The notes: a model not told the origin generated them from the sequence alone. Counted from the first letter of the stretch, positions 49,650-59,393 are shown. The stretch is DNA of 64,000 bases from Magnetococcales bacterium WMHbin3 (GCA_002753185.1 PDZX01000014.1:1-64000), one strand, 5' to 3'. Numbers and translations are program-made.

Positions 49650-51795
49650 GGTTGTTGTCGTGGCGGACCCAGAAGAGATATTTTTCCGATTGGGATTGCC
49701 GGAACCCGTGCGTAGTCAGCAGGGCGTCGATTTCCGGAAGCCAGGGAGTGTTCTGCCTGACAGCCACGATGCCGACATCGTAAAAATCGATCGCTTCCTG
49801 GAAGAGAGTGGCGGCGTCTTCGGCGCGCCGGGTACCGGAGAGATAATCGTCGAGGGTTGCCCGGTGTTGCAGGGCGTTGGGTTCCAGGCTGTTGGCCACC
49901 TGTTCCAGATAGGCATTGGTGATGGTCACCAGGCGCGGATGATGCCGCAATGTGGCGACCCATGTGGAAATATGGATCGGCGTCAGGGCGGATTTGCCGG
50001 TTGGGGCCAATGCCACGACCCGTTGCGCGACGGAGAATTCCGGTTGGCTTGCCTTGATCCCCGGCCAGGCCATGCGGGTGCGCGGGGATGCGAGGGGGGT
50101 GCGTTTGCCGGAGGGGGGGAAGCTGAGGTGGGTCAGCGAGGCCAGCAGGACGGCGAGGATGAGCAAGGCGAACCAGGGGCCGGGCAATCGACGCCAGGCC
50201 AGCACGATCCCCCCGGCGGCCACGGCGATGGACAGGGGAATCCCCCAGAAGCCCCGCCATTGGGGGGCGAACGACAAGAGCAGCAGGACCACCAGGAGCA
50301 TGAACAGCGGCCATGGCGCGGGCATGGTCCCGTCCCGTTCGCGGGCACCGGCCAGGGCGAGCGTCATCAGGGCGGCCATGGCGGGGAGGGGGATGGTGAA
50401 ATTCAGCCGCCAGGTGGTGATCGCCCCGGTCAGGTGCTGACTGAAGAGGGGGTAAAGGAAGGGGTTGAGGAAGATGGCCGTGAAGACCAGGGAGAGACCC
50501 AGCATGGTGCGGCGTTGACCGGCATCCCGCATCAGGCTCCAGGCCCCGATCAGGGTGAGCAGATAGAACCACTGATGGGTCCCTTCTCCGAAGACCTTGG
50601 AGAAATTGTTCATCACGGACAGGGGTTCCCATCCCATGGTGGCCATGCTCGCGGACATGGCGCGGGCGAGCAGTGCGCCGACGGCCAAGGGATAGAGGCT
50701 GGCGGCGATCCCCACGGCGAGCCGCCGGGTGGCGGTCCAGTCCGGGCGCCAGTTGGCCGTCAACCCCAGGCCGGCGGCCACCGGGGCGAGAAACAGGCCC
50801 GATGTGGAGAGTCCCACCGCCGCGATTTGTCCGCAAAACAACAGCAGCCAGTCCCGTCGGCTGCCGGTCTGGCCGAAACGCAAGCCGTAGAGCAGCAGCA
50901 GGGGGAGCAGGGCGGAAAAGAGCACGCTCTTGCCGAAATGGATCTGGACAAAGGAGAAAACCGCGAAGCCGGCCCGGGTTTCCCCTCCCAGGCTCAACAG
51001 GAGGAAGATCTCCACCAGCAACGCCGTCAGCCAGGCTTGTGGGGCCAGGTGGCGCAGCAGCAGGGCCTGGGCCAGAACCGTCATCACGGCGAAGAACGGC
51101 GCGAACAGCAAATGGGAGACGGCAATGGGTTCCATCCCCAGCCAGTGGGCCGCCAGGGCGACCAGCATTTCGTGGCTGGGCAGTCGGTCCACGGGCAGCC
51201 AGGCCGCATGTTCCGCCCCCTGGATGATGCCGTTCCAGGAGAGCAGCGGGCGTTCCGGGTGGTCCATGGCTGTCACGGCCAGGTTGGTGTAATATTGATC
51301 GTCCGGATCCGGGCGATGGGCGCAGAGGGTGACGAGCAGGACGCCGATGATCAGCAGGCCGAGGATCATGCCCTCCTGGCGGGTCATGGGGAGTGGGCGG
51401 AGTCCAATCTCCGTGTCGTCGCGCTGCATCAGCCAGTTCCATCCCAGGAAGCAGGAGGACAAAAGCCAGAAAACGTGCAGCCGGCTGTTGGGGAAATAGG
51501 GCGTGGACCATTCGAAAATGGCCACCAGGACCACCGCCATGGCAAAACCGGACCAGTCGCAAGGCGCAGGGCGCGGTTCCTGGGGGGGAGGCGTCGTGAC
51601 CGGGACGGCATGAATCAGCCGGTACAGGGGGTAAACCGGGAGGATCGCCAGCCACGCCAGGTGCTGCAAATCATGAAAATTGCCATCCGCGAGGACCAGG
51701 CCATGGACGGTCAGGGTCCACGCGGCCAGACCGATCAGCAGCAGGGTCAAAACGGCTTCGGTCAACGAGGGCGAATGGGCCGAAGGATGCGGCAT
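49636..51795 (-). CDS. Multi-pass membrane protein, possibly a GT-C type glycosyltransferase
   Basis: This 719-residue protein has at least ten hydrophobic segments in its first about 560 residues and a soluble C-terminal domain of about 160 residues. The topology resembles GT-C glycosyltransferases that use lipid-linked sugars, but I see no decisive motif. Start at ATG 51795 is chosen because the sequence upstream looks non-coding; no strong ribosome binding site is visible. It lies next to a polysaccharide gene group, divergent from wbqC, which supports a role in surface glycans. Confidence 0.7.
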   Translation of the reverse strand: MPHPSAHSPSLTEAVLTLLLIGLAAWTLTVHGLVLADGNFHDLQHLAWLAILPVYPLYRLIHAVPVTTPPPQEPRPAPCDWSGFAMAVVLVAIFEWSTPYFPNSRLHVFWLLSSCFLGWNWLMQRDDTEIGLRPLPMTRQEGMILGLLIIGVLLVTLCAHRPDPDDQYYTNLAVTAMDHPERPLLSWNGIIQGAEHAAWLPVDRLPSHEMLVALAAHWLGMEPIAVSHLLFAPFFAVMTVLAQALLLRHLAPQAWLTALLVEIFLLLSLGGETRAGFAVFSFVQIHFGKSVLFSALLPLLLLYGLRFGQTGSRRDWLLLFCGQIAAVGLSTSGLFLAPVAAGLGLTANWRPDWTATRRLAVGIAASLYPLAVGALLARAMSASMATMGWEPLSVMNNFSKVFGEGTHQWFYLLTLIGAWSLMRDAGQRRTMLGLSLVFTAIFLNPFLYPLFSQHLTGAITTWRLNFTIPLPAMAALMTLALAGARERDGTMPAPWPLFMLLVVLLLLSFAPQWRGFWGIPLSIAVAAGGIVLAWRRLPGPWFALLILAVLLASLTHLSFPPSGKRTPLASPRTRMAWPGIKASQPEFSVAQRVVALAPTGKSALTPIHISTWVATLRHHPRLVTITNAYLEQVANSLEPNALQHRATLDDYLSGTRRAEDAATLFQEAIDFYDVGIVAVRQNTPWLPEIDALLTTHGFRQSQSEKYLFWVRHDNNLTPR

Positions 51796-51966
51796 GGTCA
51801 GGTCTCGTATGCCGGGGCGTGGTCGAAGGATGATGGACGATCCAGACCAGGATCCATGATCCGGTCGGGAATTGCAAGTGATTGCCAAAAAGGGCTTCTG
51901 TGCTCCCGGTAAATATGGCATACTGTCGCGCAAACGACGGAATCATTCTCGATGCGATCGGATGCC

Positions 51967-52653
51967 ATGACTACTCTTGCCGTGCTGCAACCCGGCTATC
52001 TTCCCTGGTTGGGTTTTTTTGATCAACTGGCGCGAAGCGATATCTTTATAATTTACGATGACGTTCAATTCGATAAGAATGGTTGGCGAAATCGCAATCG
52101 CGTCAAAACCGATCAGGGCGCCCACTGGCTCACGGTTCCGGTACGGCAAAAAGGGTTGACCGGCACTGCCATCCGGCACGTCGAAATCGACAACAACGTG
52201 CCGTGGGGCAAAAAACATCTCGCAACCCTCGCCCAGTACTACGCCAAGGCCCCGTTCGCCAAGGAGTTGCTGCCCGAACTGGAGACGCTCCTGACCGGAT
52301 CCTGGCCCCTGTTGGTCGATCTGGATCTGGCGGTCATGCAACGGATGTGTCACTGGCTGGGTCTGCGGCCTCCGTCCATCCGGTCGTCCGAGCTGCACAT
52401 CGCCGGCGAAAGGAGCGAGCGGCTTTTGCAACTGTGCCTTCATTTCGGCGCGGATCGCTATCTGTCGGGCAATGCCGCCAAGGAGTACCTGGACCTGGCA
52501 CGCTTCGAACGCCATGGGATCGCGGTGGAATGGCAGGAGTATCGTCACCCGGTCTATCCGCAACTGCATGGCCCGTTCGTTCCGTACCTTTCGACCCTGG
52601 ATCTGTTGCTGAACGTGGGACCGGGAAGTCTGTCCATTTTGCGATCCGGATGA
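51967..52653 (+). CDS. WbqC-family protein
   Basis: This 228-residue protein has the WbqC start LAVLQPGYLPWLGFFDQ, then YDDVQFDKNGWRNRN, and a terminal segment YLSTLDLLLNVG. WbqC-like proteins occur in O-antigen and other glycan clusters and are thought to take part in sugar or acyl modification. I choose ATG 51967 because the family begins directly before the QPGYLPW segment; ATG 51952 is possible. It leads a group of sugar-related genes on the + strand. Confidence 0.87.
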   Translation: MTTLAVLQPGYLPWLGFFDQLARSDIFIIYDDVQFDKNGWRNRNRVKTDQGAHWLTVPVRQKGLTGTAIRHVEIDNNVPWGKKHLATLAQYYAKAPFAKELLPELETLLTGSWPLLVDLDLAVMQRMCHWLGLRPPSIRSSELHIAGERSERLLQLCLHFGADRYLSGNAAKEYLDLARFERHGIAVEWQEYRHPVYPQLHGPFVPYLSTLDLLLNVGPGSLSILRSG

Positions 52654-52706
52654 TATCATGCCGGTTGCGGTCATCTGTTCCAACCCCTTGCCAAGGATGC
52701 TTTCCC

Positions 52707-53744
52707 ATGCGGAAAACGGTACTGATCACGGGTGGAGCCGGCTTCATCGGTTCCAATTTCGTCAACTACATGATTCGTCACCATCCCGATTATCGTCTGG
52801 TCGTGGTGGATCAGTTGACCTATGCAGGCTCCACGGAAAACCTCCCCCCGGAGTTCGCGCCGGATCACCCGGCGCCGCATCGGTTCTGGTACGGCAACAT
52901 CTGCAACGCGGAATTGATGAACTCACTGGTCTCCGAGGCCGATATCGTGGTCCACTTCGCGGCGGAATCCCATGTGACCCGTTCCATTTTCGACAACCAG
53001 CAGTTCTTCCAGACCGACGTGATGGGATCCTACGTGGTGGCCAATGCCGTGCTCAAGGCCGGCAAACGGATCGAACGGTTGATCCACATCTCCACCTCGG
53101 AAGTCTATGGCACCGCCGAAGCCGAACGCATGGACGAATCCCATCCCCTCAATCCCATGAGTCCCTATGCCAGCGCCAAGTGCGGGGCGGATCGCCTGTT
53201 CTACTCCTACTGGAAGACCTATCAGTTGCCCATTGTCATCGTCCGGCCCTTCAACAATTACGGCCCCCGGCAACACCTGGAAAAGGTGGTGCCCCGCTTC
53301 ATCGTCAGTGGCATCGAGGGCACCCCCATGACCGTGCATGGCGACGGCCTGGCCGCGCGTGACTTCGTCTTCGTGGAAGATCACTGCCGGGCATTGGACC
53401 TCATCCTGAACGCCCCCGGAGAGCAGGTGTTGGGCGAAGTCTTCAATATTTGCACCGACGAGCACCACTCCATCCTCGATATCGCCCACGACCTGATCGA
53501 ACTCATGGGACTCCCCGCCGACCAGATCGAGTACCGCGGCAATCGTCCCGGCCAGGTGGCGCGCCATACCGGCAACTCGGACAAGATCCGTCGGCAACTG
53601 GGCTGGCAGCCCGCCACCTCCTGGAAGGAAGGGTTGCGGCAAACGATCGCCTGGTACCGCGCCAATCAGGAGTGGTGGAAAAAACAGGAATGGATGCGTA
53701 CCGTCCCCATCGTCACGGCCAGTGGCCAGGTGGAACTCCATTGA
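52707..53744 (+). CDS. NAD-dependent sugar 4,6-dehydratase/epimerase
   Basis: This 345-residue extended short-chain dehydrogenase has the NAD-binding motif TGGAGFIGSNFV at its start, the catalytic region STSEVYGTAEA and the YxxxK pair (YASAK). It is closest in pattern to dTDP-glucose 4,6-dehydratase (RmlB-like); the exact nucleotide sugar cannot be told. It supplies modified sugars for glycan assembly and is followed by a family 2 glycosyltransferase after 23 bases. Confidence 0.9.
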   Translation: MRKTVLITGGAGFIGSNFVNYMIRHHPDYRLVVVDQLTYAGSTENLPPEFAPDHPAPHRFWYGNICNAELMNSLVSEADIVVHFAAESHVTRSIFDNQQFFQTDVMGSYVVANAVLKAGKRIERLIHISTSEVYGTAEAERMDESHPLNPMSPYASAKCGADRLFYSYWKTYQLPIVIVRPFNNYGPRQHLEKVVPRFIVSGIEGTPMTVHGDGLAARDFVFVEDHCRALDLILNAPGEQVLGEVFNICTDEHHSILDIAHDLIELMGLPADQIEYRGNRPGQVARHTGNSDKIRRQLGWQPATSWKEGLRQTIAWYRANQEWWKKQEWMRTVPIVTASGQVELH

Positions 53745-53767
53745 CCGTTGCAGCGGGGGGGGATCCG

Positions 53768-54721
53768 ATGATCAGCGTGGTCATTCCCATCTTCGAGGAA
53801 GTGGCGATCTTGCGGGAATTGCGCAATCGCCTGCACGCCGCGTTGACCCCCATCACCCCCGACTACGAGATCATTTTCGTGCTGGACGGCGGGCAGGACG
53901 GCTCCTGGGAAATGATCGGGACCCTCGCCACCGAGGATGCGCGCGTCAAAGGGGTGGCCTTCAGCCGCAACTTCGGGCAGCATCTGGCCATCTCCGCCGG
54001 ACTGGATGTCTGCTCCGGGGATTGGGCCGTGGTGATGGATGGCGATCTCCAGGACCGCCCGGAGGTGATCCCCGCGCTGTACGCCAAGGCGCTGGAGGGG
54101 TACGACGCGGTTTTCGTGGCGCGCCGGAATCGTCCGGAATCCCCGTTCTACCTTGCCGTGGCCAGGCTGTTTCACAAGACGTTTCAATTGCTTTCCGGGA
54201 CCGAAAGCGACCCGGACGTGGCCAATTTTTCCATCGTTTCCCGTCAGGTGGTCCGCCAATACCGCCGGTTGCGCGAACCGTTGCGCTTTTATGGCGGCAT
54301 CGTCCACTGGCTCGGTTTCCGGCAGGCCACCATCACCGCCGATCACGGCACGCGCCTGGCCGGTCGCTCCGGGTATGCCGGATGGTTCAAGCGGTTCCGT
54401 CTGGCCGCGCATATCATTCTGGCCCATTCCGAACGTCCGTTGTATTTTTCTGTCGGGATCGGATTTGTCATGGCCGTCGCGGCACTTTGCGCAGGGATCT
54501 ATTTTTTTCTGGTTGCCCTGCTCCATGGCACCGCCGACGTGCCGGGTTGGGCCAGCCTGATCACCGCCATTTTTTTCACCAGTGGCCTGATCCTGATCGT
54601 TCTGGGCATTATCGGCATTTATTTGGGCAAGATCTTCAATGCGGTCAAGTTCCGGCCTCTGTATGTCGTTGCCCGCCGCATCGGCCTGCCCGACGATCTC
54701 ACTCCCCCAGGCATTTCCTGA
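53768..54721 (+). CDS. Family 2 glycosyltransferase with C-terminal membrane helices
   Basis: This 317-residue enzyme has the GT-A start SVVIPIFEE, the metal-binding region VMDGDLQDRPEVIP and two C-terminal membrane helices (about 225-255 and 262-290), as in GtrB/ArnC-type polyprenyl-phosphate glycosyltransferases. It probably loads a sugar onto undecaprenyl phosphate. Its end overlaps the convergent aminotransferase gene by 23 bases. Confidence 0.9.
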   Translation: MISVVIPIFEEVAILRELRNRLHAALTPITPDYEIIFVLDGGQDGSWEMIGTLATEDARVKGVAFSRNFGQHLAISAGLDVCSGDWAVVMDGDLQDRPEVIPALYAKALEGYDAVFVARRNRPESPFYLAVARLFHKTFQLLSGTESDPDVANFSIVSRQVVRQYRRLREPLRFYGGIVHWLGFRQATITADHGTRLAGRSGYAGWFKRFRLAAHIILAHSERPLYFSVGIGFVMAVAALCAGIYFFLVALLHGTADVPGWASLITAIFFTSGLILIVLGIIGIYLGKIFNAVKFRPLYVVARRIGLPDDLTPPGIS

Positions 54722-55847
54722 TCGCCGCCAGCACCAGATCGACATCCGCGTCAGCCATTCTCGGATAGAGGGGCAGGGAGACGACCCGGTCGCCGATCGC
54801 CTCGGCAATGGGAAAATCCCCGCGTTGATAGGAATAGGTGTTGGCAAAGTAGTGGGTCAGATGGACCGGACGATAGTTGACCATCACGCTGATCCCCTCG
54901 TCATGGAGTGCGGCGATGAAATCATCCCTTGGCATGCCGTCGATCAGGATGGGAAAGAGATGGCAGGCATGGCGCGTCCCTTCGGCGGGATGGACCATCA
55001 TCCGCACCCCGGTCAGGTCGCTCAACCCCGCGCGATAGCGGGCCACCAACTCCAGGCGGCGCGCCAGGTTGTGTTCCAGGCGGTTCATTTGCGGAAGCAG
55101 GATGGCGGCTTCGATATTGCTCATATTGTACTTCCAGCCCATCGAGGCCATGTCCCAGTGCTGATACCCCAGTTGCGCCCGCTCGGCGCCGGTGCGGGTC
55201 ATGCCGTGCAGACGCAGGAGTTTCAGGGGGGCCAGCAGGTCGGAGTCGTTGAATGCCAATGCCCCGCCCTCGCCGCAGGTGATGTTCTTGGTGGCATAGA
55301 AACTGAAGCAGGCCGTATTCCCCAATCCGGCGGGCCGGATATCTCCCAACCTTCCTTCCAGGCAGTGGGCCGCGTCTTCGATGATCGCCAGGCCATGTTG
55401 CCGGGCCACGTCGGCCAGGGCGGGCATGTCGCACATGCGTCCGTAAAGATGTACGGGGAGGATGGCCCTGGTGCGCGGGGTGATGGCGCCCGCCACGCGT
55501 GCCGGATCCAGGTTGCCGGTTGCGGGTTCCACGTCAACGAAGACCGGTCGTGCCCCGGCTTCGATGATGGCCGTGGAGGTGGCGATGAAGGTCATGGGGG
55601 TGGTGATCACCTCGTCTCCCGATCCGATGCCCAGGGCCAGCAGGGAGAGATGCAACGCCCCGGTGCAACTCGTGGTGGCCAGGACGTGACGACACCCCAG
55701 ATATTCCGCCAGGCTGGCCTCGAAACGGGCAACCGTTTCGCCGGTCGTCAACACCGGGTGACGAAGCGCGGCGGATACGGAGTCGATCTCCTCCTGGCCG
55801 AGGTCATGCAGGAAAAACGGGACTTTGAAGGAAGAAGCACGAGACAC
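54699..55847 (-). CDS. DegT/DnrJ/EryC1 family sugar aminotransferase (GTG start)
   Basis: This 382-residue pyridoxal phosphate enzyme has the family features TTSCTGALHLSL, a MTFIATSTA segment, VEDAAH-like IIEDAAHCLEG and the catalytic Lys in SFYATKNITCGEGG. It transfers an amino group to a keto sugar, fitting the product of the neighbouring 4,6-dehydratase. GTG at 55847 is favoured because GGGAG on this strand lies 8 bases upstream (55856-55860); a longer frame upstream is unlikely. Confidence 0.9.
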   Translation of the reverse strand: MSRASSFKVPFFLHDLGQEEIDSVSAALRHPVLTTGETVARFEASLAEYLGCRHVLATTSCTGALHLSLLALGIGSGDEVITTPMTFIATSTAIIEAGARPVFVDVEPATGNLDPARVAGAITPRTRAILPVHLYGRMCDMPALADVARQHGLAIIEDAAHCLEGRLGDIRPAGLGNTACFSFYATKNITCGEGGALAFNDSDLLAPLKLLRLHGMTRTGAERAQLGYQHWDMASMGWKYNMSNIEAAILLPQMNRLEHNLARRLELVARYRAGLSDLTGVRMMVHPAEGTRHACHLFPILIDGMPRDDFIAALHDEGISVMVNYRPVHLTHYFANTYSYQRGDFPIAEAIGDRVVSLPLYPRMADADVDLVLAAIRKCLGE

Positions 55848-56146
55848 TCTGGCGGCTCCCTTGTGAGCGGGTGAGTAATAACGGATACCGGGGTTCGTGG
55901 CATTGCCCGCATTGCGGCAGGGCGGATGGAAATCCGCGTCGAAATCTACCATCGATGCCACGAATGGTCAATGTGATCCCGTCTTGCCTCGATTGCGGGG
56001 CGGCCTGCATGCCCGCGCCGGCGGAAAGGGGGCATTTTTTTTGCCGGACGCATGGAATCTCTATTCAAATGCGCGACGCTATGGTATCGTGCAAATTGGT
56101 CGTATATGTTAACGTCAGATTGACTAGCACAAGGAGAGCTGTTCAC

Positions 56147-56407
56147 ATGAGAAAGAGTCTTTTGGCTGTTGCGTTGATGTTGGGAGTGGCCTTCGGGGCC
56201 GGTTCCGTTTCCGCCATGGAGCGGACGGGCGCCGGTACGACCTCGCAGGGCGCCATGGTGATGGCTTCCGCCGCCGATCAGGGTCATTCCTTCGTGTCGG
56301 ACCAGAACACCTTCGACAAGAAGAAGGCCAAGAAAAAGAAGAAGAAGAAGTCCAAGAAGGCCGCTGCTGGTGGAACCGGTTCGTGGGATAGCGGCACTCC
56401 GCAATGA
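56147..56407 (+). CDS. Small exported Lys-rich protein
   Basis: This 86-residue protein has a signal peptide (MRKSLLAVALMLGVAFGAG, cleavage near SVSA-ME) and a mature part with a Ser/Ala/Gly-rich stretch and a dense Lys cluster (FDKKKAKKKKKKKSKK) followed by GGTGSWDSG. AAGGAG at 56131-56136 and the signal peptide fix the start, although the frame is open upstream to about 55871. No known family is recognised. The Lys cluster could bind nucleic acid, phosphate-rich glycans or minerals. Bases 55848-56146 upstream hold no other gene I can support. Confidence 0.75.
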   Translation: MRKSLLAVALMLGVAFGAGSVSAMERTGAGTTSQGAMVMASAADQGHSFVSDQNTFDKKKAKKKKKKKSKKAAAGGTGSWDSGTPQ

Positions 56408-56447
56408 CCTCACGGGACGTCGAGTCCCTGCGTTCCAGTCGTTTGGA

Positions 56448-56482
56448 CCATGGGGCAAGGTCGCTGCCGGTCTGCCCCATGG
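56448..56482. terminator. Hairpin in the gap after the Lys-rich gene
   Basis: Ten-base arms ccatggggca (56448-56457) and tgccccatgg (56473-56482) can pair with a 15-base loop. No T run follows, so the role as terminator is doubtful. The rest of 56408-56668 shows nothing recognisable. Confidence 0.35.
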
Positions 56483-56668
56483 TGCCTGTCTCTCTCCCGT
56501 CGTTCGTTCCGCCCCCTCCTTTTTCTCGATTTTTGTCCGGCGTTATGCGCGCATGCGATTGCCACGCATGGGCGCAAGCAAACGTTGACGTTATGTTCCC
56601 GTTTTGCTAAACTGAAACGGAAATAAAGATTTTGCAGGTTCAACGTCAATTACGAGCGGCTCTCATCC

Positions 56669-57097
56669 ATGACGACCCCCCTTGACACCCTCATCGCCCG
56701 TGCCGTCGAACTGGGACTGAAATCCAGCCTGGCCACTCCCCAGGCCGCTTCCCTGCTGGCCGGCAAGACCAAAAGCGCCGAGGCGGAAGCCATCATTCAG
56801 GCCGCCAATCAGGTGACTGCGGATTACAAGGCCTGTTTGAAGGAGGTCGAACGGGCCGCGCCCCAACATTACGCCTCGCTGCGCAACCAGATCGTGGATC
56901 AGGTGCGCAAGGCCATGAAAAAACAACCGGGCATGCGCAAATGGCGCTGCAAGGTGTGCAGCTTCCTCTACGACGAAAAGATCGGCCTGTCGAAGCAGCG
57001 CATCCCCGCAGGCACCAGCTTTCAGGACCTCTCCGACGATTGGGAGTGCCCGGATTGCGACGTGGGCAAGGACCAGTTCGTGCTGGATCAGGATTGA
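56669..57097 (+). CDS. Rubredoxin-domain protein with helical N-terminal extension
   Basis: This 142-residue protein has an N-terminal helical region of about 85 residues and a C-terminal rubredoxin domain with the iron site CKVC (about 94-97) and CPDC (about 127-130), plus YDEKIG and DDWECPDC. Ordinary rubredoxins are about 55 residues, so the extension is unusual. It probably carries electrons in the cytosol. It overlaps the convergent rlmB by 10 bases. Confidence 0.88.
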   Translation: MTTPLDTLIARAVELGLKSSLATPQAASLLAGKTKSAEAEAIIQAANQVTADYKACLKEVERAAPQHYASLRNQIVDQVRKAMKKQPGMRKWRCKVCSFLYDEKIGLSKQRIPAGTSFQDLSDDWECPDCDVGKDQFVLDQD

Positions 57098-57840
57098 CCG
57101 TCGCGGCCCCGCCGCGTCTCGTAAAGGGCAATCCCCACCGCCACCGCCACATTCAGCGACCCCACGCCGCCTCGCATCGGAATGGCGAGGAGTTCGTCAC
57201 AGCGCTCCTTCGTCAGACGCCGCAGCCCCTTGCCCTCGCCGCCCAACACCAGCGCCAGAGGACCCGCGAGGGAACCCGCATCCAGATGGCGCGGTGCATC
57301 CCCGGCCAACCCAACCACCCGGACACCGCGATCCCGCAGCTCCGTCAAGGCGCGCGCCAGATTGACCACCCGCACCGCGTCCACCCGCCCGGCGGCCCCG
57401 GCCGACGCCTTGACCGCCACCGAGGACAACGGCGCGCTGCGATCCCGTGGCAGGATCACCGCCTCCACCCCGAAGGCCTCCGCGCAACGCAGGATCGCTC
57501 CCAGATTGCGCGGATCCTCGATGCCATCCAGCACCAGCAGCAGCGGATCGATCCGCTCCTCCAGTCGCTCCAGCAGGGTGTCCCAGGTGGGTTGCACCCT
57601 TGCGCCGACCCGCACCGCGATGCCCTGATGCGTCCCCCCTCCGGTCAGGCGGTCCAGGGCGGCCCGCTCCAGCAGGCGGGGTCGCAATCCCCGCGACCTG
57701 GCCAGGGTTTCCGCCTCCACGAAACGGCCCCCCCGACCGCCGATCAAAAGATGCACGCTCTCCACGGGCCGCGTCCCGTCCGCCAGAATGGCCAGGGCGG
57801 GATTGAACCCGAAGACGATTTCTTCCTCCTCGCCGGTCAT
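57088..57840 (-). CDS. rlmB: RlmB-like 23S rRNA 2'-O-methyltransferase
   Basis: This 250-residue SPOUT enzyme has a substrate-binding N-terminal domain (FGFNPALAIL...) and the TrmH-type motifs LDGIEDPRNLGAILR, VLGGEGKGLR and IPMRGGVGSLNVAVAVGIALYE, the last binding S-adenosylmethionine in the knot. It methylates a guanosine of 23S rRNA. The ATG at 57840 overlaps the cysS stop, so the two genes are coupled. Confidence 0.92.
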   Translation of the reverse strand: MTGEEEEIVFGFNPALAILADGTRPVESVHLLIGGRGGRFVEAETLARSRGLRPRLLERAALDRLTGGGTHQGIAVRVGARVQPTWDTLLERLEERIDPLLLVLDGIEDPRNLGAILRCAEAFGVEAVILPRDRSAPLSSVAVKASAGAAGRVDAVRVVNLARALTELRDRGVRVVGLAGDAPRHLDAGSLAGPLALVLGGEGKGLRRLTKERCDELLAIPMRGGVGSLNVAVAVGIALYETRRGRDGQS

Positions 57841-59279
57841 CCTTCCCGCCTCCATGTGGTGCCGGACTTGCTGTCCTCCAGGGTGATCCCGGCGGCGGCC
57901 AACTCCTTGCGAATGCGGTCGGCTGCGGCAAAATCACGGCTGGCGCGCGCCTGGGCGCGTTGGGCGATCCGCTCCTCGATGGTCGTGTCGGACCAGCCGT
58001 TGTCCGTTTCGGCGGCGAAGCGGAAATGGGTCTCCGGATTCTCCCCGCACAAACCGAGCAGTGCCCCCAGTTCGCGCAGCCGGGTCGTTGCCTGGCGCAG
58101 ATTCTCCAGGCAATCGGGGTGCAGCAGTCGGTTGACCTCCTTGGCTTGCTCGTAAAGGACAGCCAGGGCACGCGGGGTATTGAAATCGTCGTCCATGGCG
58201 GTGAAAAAGGGTTCCGCCCAACTCTCGCCACGCGCCTGTGACCAGTCGATGGCCCCGGATCGCGGCAACGCGCCCAGCACCTGTTTTGCCCCGCGCAACG
58301 CGCCGTACAGCCGGTCCAGCCCGCTGCGCGCCGCGTCCAGCAACTCGAAGGAAAAATCCAGCGGCGCCCGATAGTGACTGCCCAGCAGAAACATCCGGAT
58401 GGTCTCGCCCCGGTAGGCGGTCAACAGGTCGCGGATGGTGCGGAAGTTGTCCAGGCTCTTGGACATCTTCTCCCGTTCCCCCTCGGCGGTGATCGCATTG
58501 ACAAAACCGTTGTGCAGCCAATGAGCCACCCATGGCCTGCCGGTCGCTCCTTCGGTCTGGGCGATCTCGTTTTCGTGGTGGGGAAAGATCAGATCCCGGC
58601 CCCCGCCGTGGATGTCGAACGATTTTCCCAGATATTTGACACTCATGGCGGAACATTCGATGTGCCAGCCCGGTCGGCCCGGCCCCCAGGGGGATTCCCA
58701 GAAGGGTTCTCCGGGCTTGGTCGCTTTCCAGAGCACGAAATCCAGGGGATTGGCCTTGCGCGCGTCCACCTCCACCCGCGCCCCGGCATCCAGTTCCTCG
58801 ATATGTTTTCCCGAAAGCGCGCCGTAAGTGGCAAAACGGTCCACGGCATAATACACATCGCCACCGCTCTCGTATGCCATGCGATTGTCGAGCAGGGTTT
58901 GGATCATGGCCTGCATCTCCTGCACATGATCCGTGGCCCTGGGTTCCACGTCGGCGGGGGCGACTCCCAGTTTTTCCATGTCCTCGTGAAAGGCGGCGAT
59001 GAAACGTTCGGTCAGAGGCTTCCACGCCACGCCCTCCCGCGCGGCCCGCTGGATGATCTTGTCGTCGATGTCCGTGAAATTGCGCACGTAGGTCACCTGG
59101 TAGCCCAGGGCGCGCAGATGGCGCACGATCACGTCGAAGGAGACCATCACCCGCGCATGGCCGATGTGGCAATAGTCATACGCCGTGATGCCGCAGACAT
59201 AGAGGCCCACCCGGCCCGGCGTCAGCGGCTGGAAAATCTCCTTCCGGCGGCCCAGGGAGTTGTGGAGACAAAGGGTCAT
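57837..59279 (-). CDS. cysS: Cysteinyl-tRNA synthetase
   Basis: This 480-residue class I synthetase has the HIGH motif (CHIGHARV), zinc-binding Cys and His residues (YVCG at the start; others in the middle) and the KMSKS motif (EKMSKSLDN). It charges tRNA-Cys. ATG at 59279. The neighbour rlmB follows with a 4-base overlap. Confidence 0.96.
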   Translation of the reverse strand: MTLCLHNSLGRRKEIFQPLTPGRVGLYVCGITAYDYCHIGHARVMVSFDVIVRHLRALGYQVTYVRNFTDIDDKIIQRAAREGVAWKPLTERFIAAFHEDMEKLGVAPADVEPRATDHVQEMQAMIQTLLDNRMAYESGGDVYYAVDRFATYGALSGKHIEELDAGARVEVDARKANPLDFVLWKATKPGEPFWESPWGPGRPGWHIECSAMSVKYLGKSFDIHGGGRDLIFPHHENEIAQTEGATGRPWVAHWLHNGFVNAITAEGEREKMSKSLDNFRTIRDLLTAYRGETIRMFLLGSHYRAPLDFSFELLDAARSGLDRLYGALRGAKQVLGALPRSGAIDWSQARGESWAEPFFTAMDDDFNTPRALAVLYEQAKEVNRLLHPDCLENLRQATTRLRELGALLGLCGENPETHFRFAAETDNGWSDTTIEERIAQRAQARASRDFAAADRIRKELAAAGITLEDSKSGTTWRREG

Positions 59280-59317
59280 TGCCGTGGTTCTCCTGATCGG
59301 AATGGCTCCGGGCACTC

Positions 59318-59347
59318 TTGCGTGGCGCGCCGGCTCCATGTTAGATT
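59318..59347 (+). promoter_or_regulatory. Possible sigma-70 promoter for the aminotransferase gene
   Basis: TTGCGT (59318-59323) and TAGATT (59342-59347) are separated by 18 bases, and the start codon lies 46 bases further on. The match to consensus is modest, in a divergent gap where a promoter is expected. Confidence 0.3.
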
Positions 59348-59393
59348 GATTCGTTGCGTTTCCTTATTCCTACAGCCGTGCGGAACTCGCCCC

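Noticed and set aside
55871-56146. Upstream in-frame extension of the Lys-rich protein with several Cys pairs
   Set aside because: The downstream ATG has a strong ribosome binding site and begins a clear signal peptide, so the extension is more likely chance open frame.
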